From Alphaproteobacteria bacterium (GTDB lineage Bacteria > Pseudomonadota > Alphaproteobacteria > Rhizobiales > Amorphaceae), in assembly GCA_030431335.1 (NCBI GenBank), contig JAUIJH010000016.1, positions 1-54,069 on the forward strand: 54,069 nt of DNA, read 5' to 3'. A program made the translations under genes and the position numbers. The stretch's first letter is position 1; each line of letters begins with the position of its first letter. Below are positions 52,698 through 54,069 of this stretch, one piece after another. The notes under the pieces were generated by a model, which saw only the letters and a program-made list of their open reading frames with translations, had not been told where the DNA came from and did not search any database.

Positions 52698-54069
52698 ATG
52701 AGCGGGCTTTTCGTGGGCGTCGACGTCGGTGGCACGTTCACCGACCTGTTCTTCTTCGACCCGGCGACGGGGGCGGCGCACGTGCGCAAGGTGCCTTCCG
52801 AGCGCGGCGACGAGGCGGCCGGCTTCATGGCCGGGCTCGGCGACAGCATCGGGCGGATCGCGGCCATCGTGCACGGCACCACGGTGGGCACCAATGCGCT
52901 GCTGGAGCGCAAGGGCGGCAAGGTCGGGCTGATCACCACGACGGGCTTTCGCGATGTGCTCGAGATGCGCCGGCGCGACCGGCCGCAGACCTGGGGCCTC
53001 CACGGCAGCTTCGAGCCGGTGGTGCCGCGCAATCTGCGCCTGGAGGTGCCCGAGCGCACCCTGGCGGACGGCACCGAGCACGTGCCGCTCGACGAGGCGG
53101 CGGTGGCGGAGGCGGCGCGACGTCTCGGCGAGGCGGGGGTGGAGGCGGTCGCCATCGTGTTCATCAACGCCTACGCGGACGGCGCGCACGAGCGGGTGGC
53201 GCGGGCCGTGGTGGCGCGCGAGCTGCCGGACGTCACCGTGACGATCTCCTCGGAGATCCTGCCGGAGATCCGCGAGTTCGAGCGCACGTCGACGACGGTG
53301 CTCAATGCGGCGCTGCAGCCGGTGGTGGGACGCTATCTCGGCCGGCTGGAGGGGGCGCTCGGGGCGTCCGGGTTCGCCGGCCGCTTCCATATCGTCCAGT
53401 CCAACGGCGGGGTGATGTCGACGGCGACGGCAAGGGCGCTGCCGGTGAAGACGGCGCTGTCGGGACCGGCGGCGGGGGTGATCGCGGCCGCTGCCATCGC
53501 GGAGGCGGCGGGGGAGGCGAACGTCATCACCTGCGATCTGGGCGGCACCTCCTTCGACGTGTCGCTGATCGCGGGCGGCAAGGCGGCGACGACGGCGCAG
53601 GCCAGCATCGATTTCGGCCTCACCATCCGCACCCCGATGATCGAGATCGCCACCATCGGCGCGGGCGGCGGATCGATCGCCCACGTCGATGCGGGCGGGC
53701 TCCTGCGCATCGGGCCGGAGAGCGCGGGCAGCCGCCCCGGCCCCGTCGCCTATGGCGGCGGCAACGACCGGCCGACCCTGACGGACGCCAACATCGTGCT
53801 CGGCCGCATCAATGCGCAGGCGCCGATCGGCGGCGCCCTCGAGCGCCTCGACGTGGCGGCGGCGGAGCGGGCGATCCTCGCCCATGTCGGCGCGCCGCTG
53901 GGGCTCGACGCCCGCGCGGCGGCGGAGGCCATCGTGCGCGTCGCCAACGCGGAGATGGCCGGGGCGATCCGCCTCGTCTCCATCGAGCGGGGGCACGATC
54001 CGGGCCGCTTCGTGGCGATGCCCTTCGGTGGCGGCGGGGCGCTCCATGCCGGCGCCCTGGTGCGCGAGG
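52698..54069 (+). CDS. Hydantoinase/oxoprolinase family protein, subunit A, second copy (HyuA type), cut by window end
   Basis: The first 457 residues of a HyuA-type subunit are present and the frame is open to the last base, so the C-terminal third is outside. Motifs: LFVGVDVGGTFTDLFFFD (phosphate 1), IVHGTTVGTNALLERKGGK, RRRDRPQTWGLHGSFEPVVP, LPEIREFERTSTTVLNAAL, TALSGPAAGVIAAAAIAEAA, ITCDLGGTSFDVSLIAGGKA and TIGAGGGSIAHVDAGG. It starts with ATG at 52698, 13 bases after HyuB. Order here is B then A, the reverse of the first pair, which supports separate origins of the two operons. Confidence 0.9.
   Translation, partial: MSGLFVGVDVGGTFTDLFFFDPATGAAHVRKVPSERGDEAAGFMAGLGDSIGRIAAIVHGTTVGTNALLERKGGKVGLITTTGFRDVLEMRRRDRPQTWGLHGSFEPVVPRNLRLEVPERTLADGTEHVPLDEAAVAEAARRLGEAGVEAVAIVFINAYADGAHERVARAVVARELPDVTVTISSEILPEIREFERTSTTVLNAALQPVVGRYLGRLEGALGASGFAGRFHIVQSNGGVMSTATARALPVKTALSGPAAGVIAAAAIAEAAGEANVITCDLGGTSFDVSLIAGGKAATTAQASIDFGLTIRTPMIEIATIGAGGGSIAHVDAGGLLRIGPESAGSRPGPVAYGGGNDRPTLTDANIVLGRINAQAPIGGALERLDVAAAERAILAHVGAPLGLDARAAAEAIVRVANAEMAGAIRLVSIERGHDPGRFVAMPFGGGGALHAGALVRE

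Overview
The window is GC-rich DNA (well over 60 % by eye) with tightly packed, often overlapping genes. It looks like a chromosomal segment of an alphaproteobacterium of the Hyphomicrobiales (Rhizobiales) type. Supporting signs are the SH3/DUF1236 envelope protein, the dense solute transport (ABC sugar, ABC peptide, TRAP), hydantoinase/oxoprolinase pairs, and GTG starts with ATGA/GTGA overlaps. I see no rRNA, tRNA, CRISPR array, insertion sequence or phage gene, and no gene-free stretch longer than 300 bases. Gene assignments rest on motifs read by eye; no database search was run.

Layout. 1-2669: an odd in-frame chimera; a long envelope-type protein of foreign character is joined to the C-terminal quarter of a GH15 glucoamylase/trehalase-like enzyme, possibly an assembly join. 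2687-8802 (minus): D-lyxose isomerase and an RND efflux pair whose adaptor carries a long Ala/Pro/Ser tail. 8929-15218 (minus): an overlapping ABC sugar operon (binding protein, two permeases with unusual extra parts, a GH63-like cytoplasmic glycosidase, ATPase), probably for glucosyl- or mannosyl-glycerate-like solutes. 15446-22062 (minus): two ATP-grasp ligases, two Fes-type esterases, a GCS2/YbdK-type carboxylate-amine ligase and an SH3 envelope protein, a candidate uncharacterised amide/peptide-forming pathway. 22211-24480: glutathione S-transferase, a ceramidase-like membrane protein and a quinone oxidoreductase.

24485-42806 is the most striking block. It holds three paralogous M28-like proteins in which the catalytic Glu-Glu pair is replaced by His-Ser, two M20 amidohydrolases, a HyuA/HyuB pair, an Asp/Glu/hydantoin racemase, and a complete Dpp/Opp-type ABC importer. 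The importer's binding protein appears circularly permuted: its C-terminal lobe sequence comes first. Together these suggest import and stepwise hydrolysis/racemisation of an unusual amide, cyclic imide or short peptide.

42818-46767 (minus) is an M24 peptidase-TRAP (DctPQM) operon with a divergent winged-helix regulator at 46970. 47628 onward: TspO; a LeuCD-type hydratase divergent from a methylisocitrate/dimethylmalate-lyase-type enzyme; and a second HyuB-HyuA pair. The last HyuA runs off the right edge.
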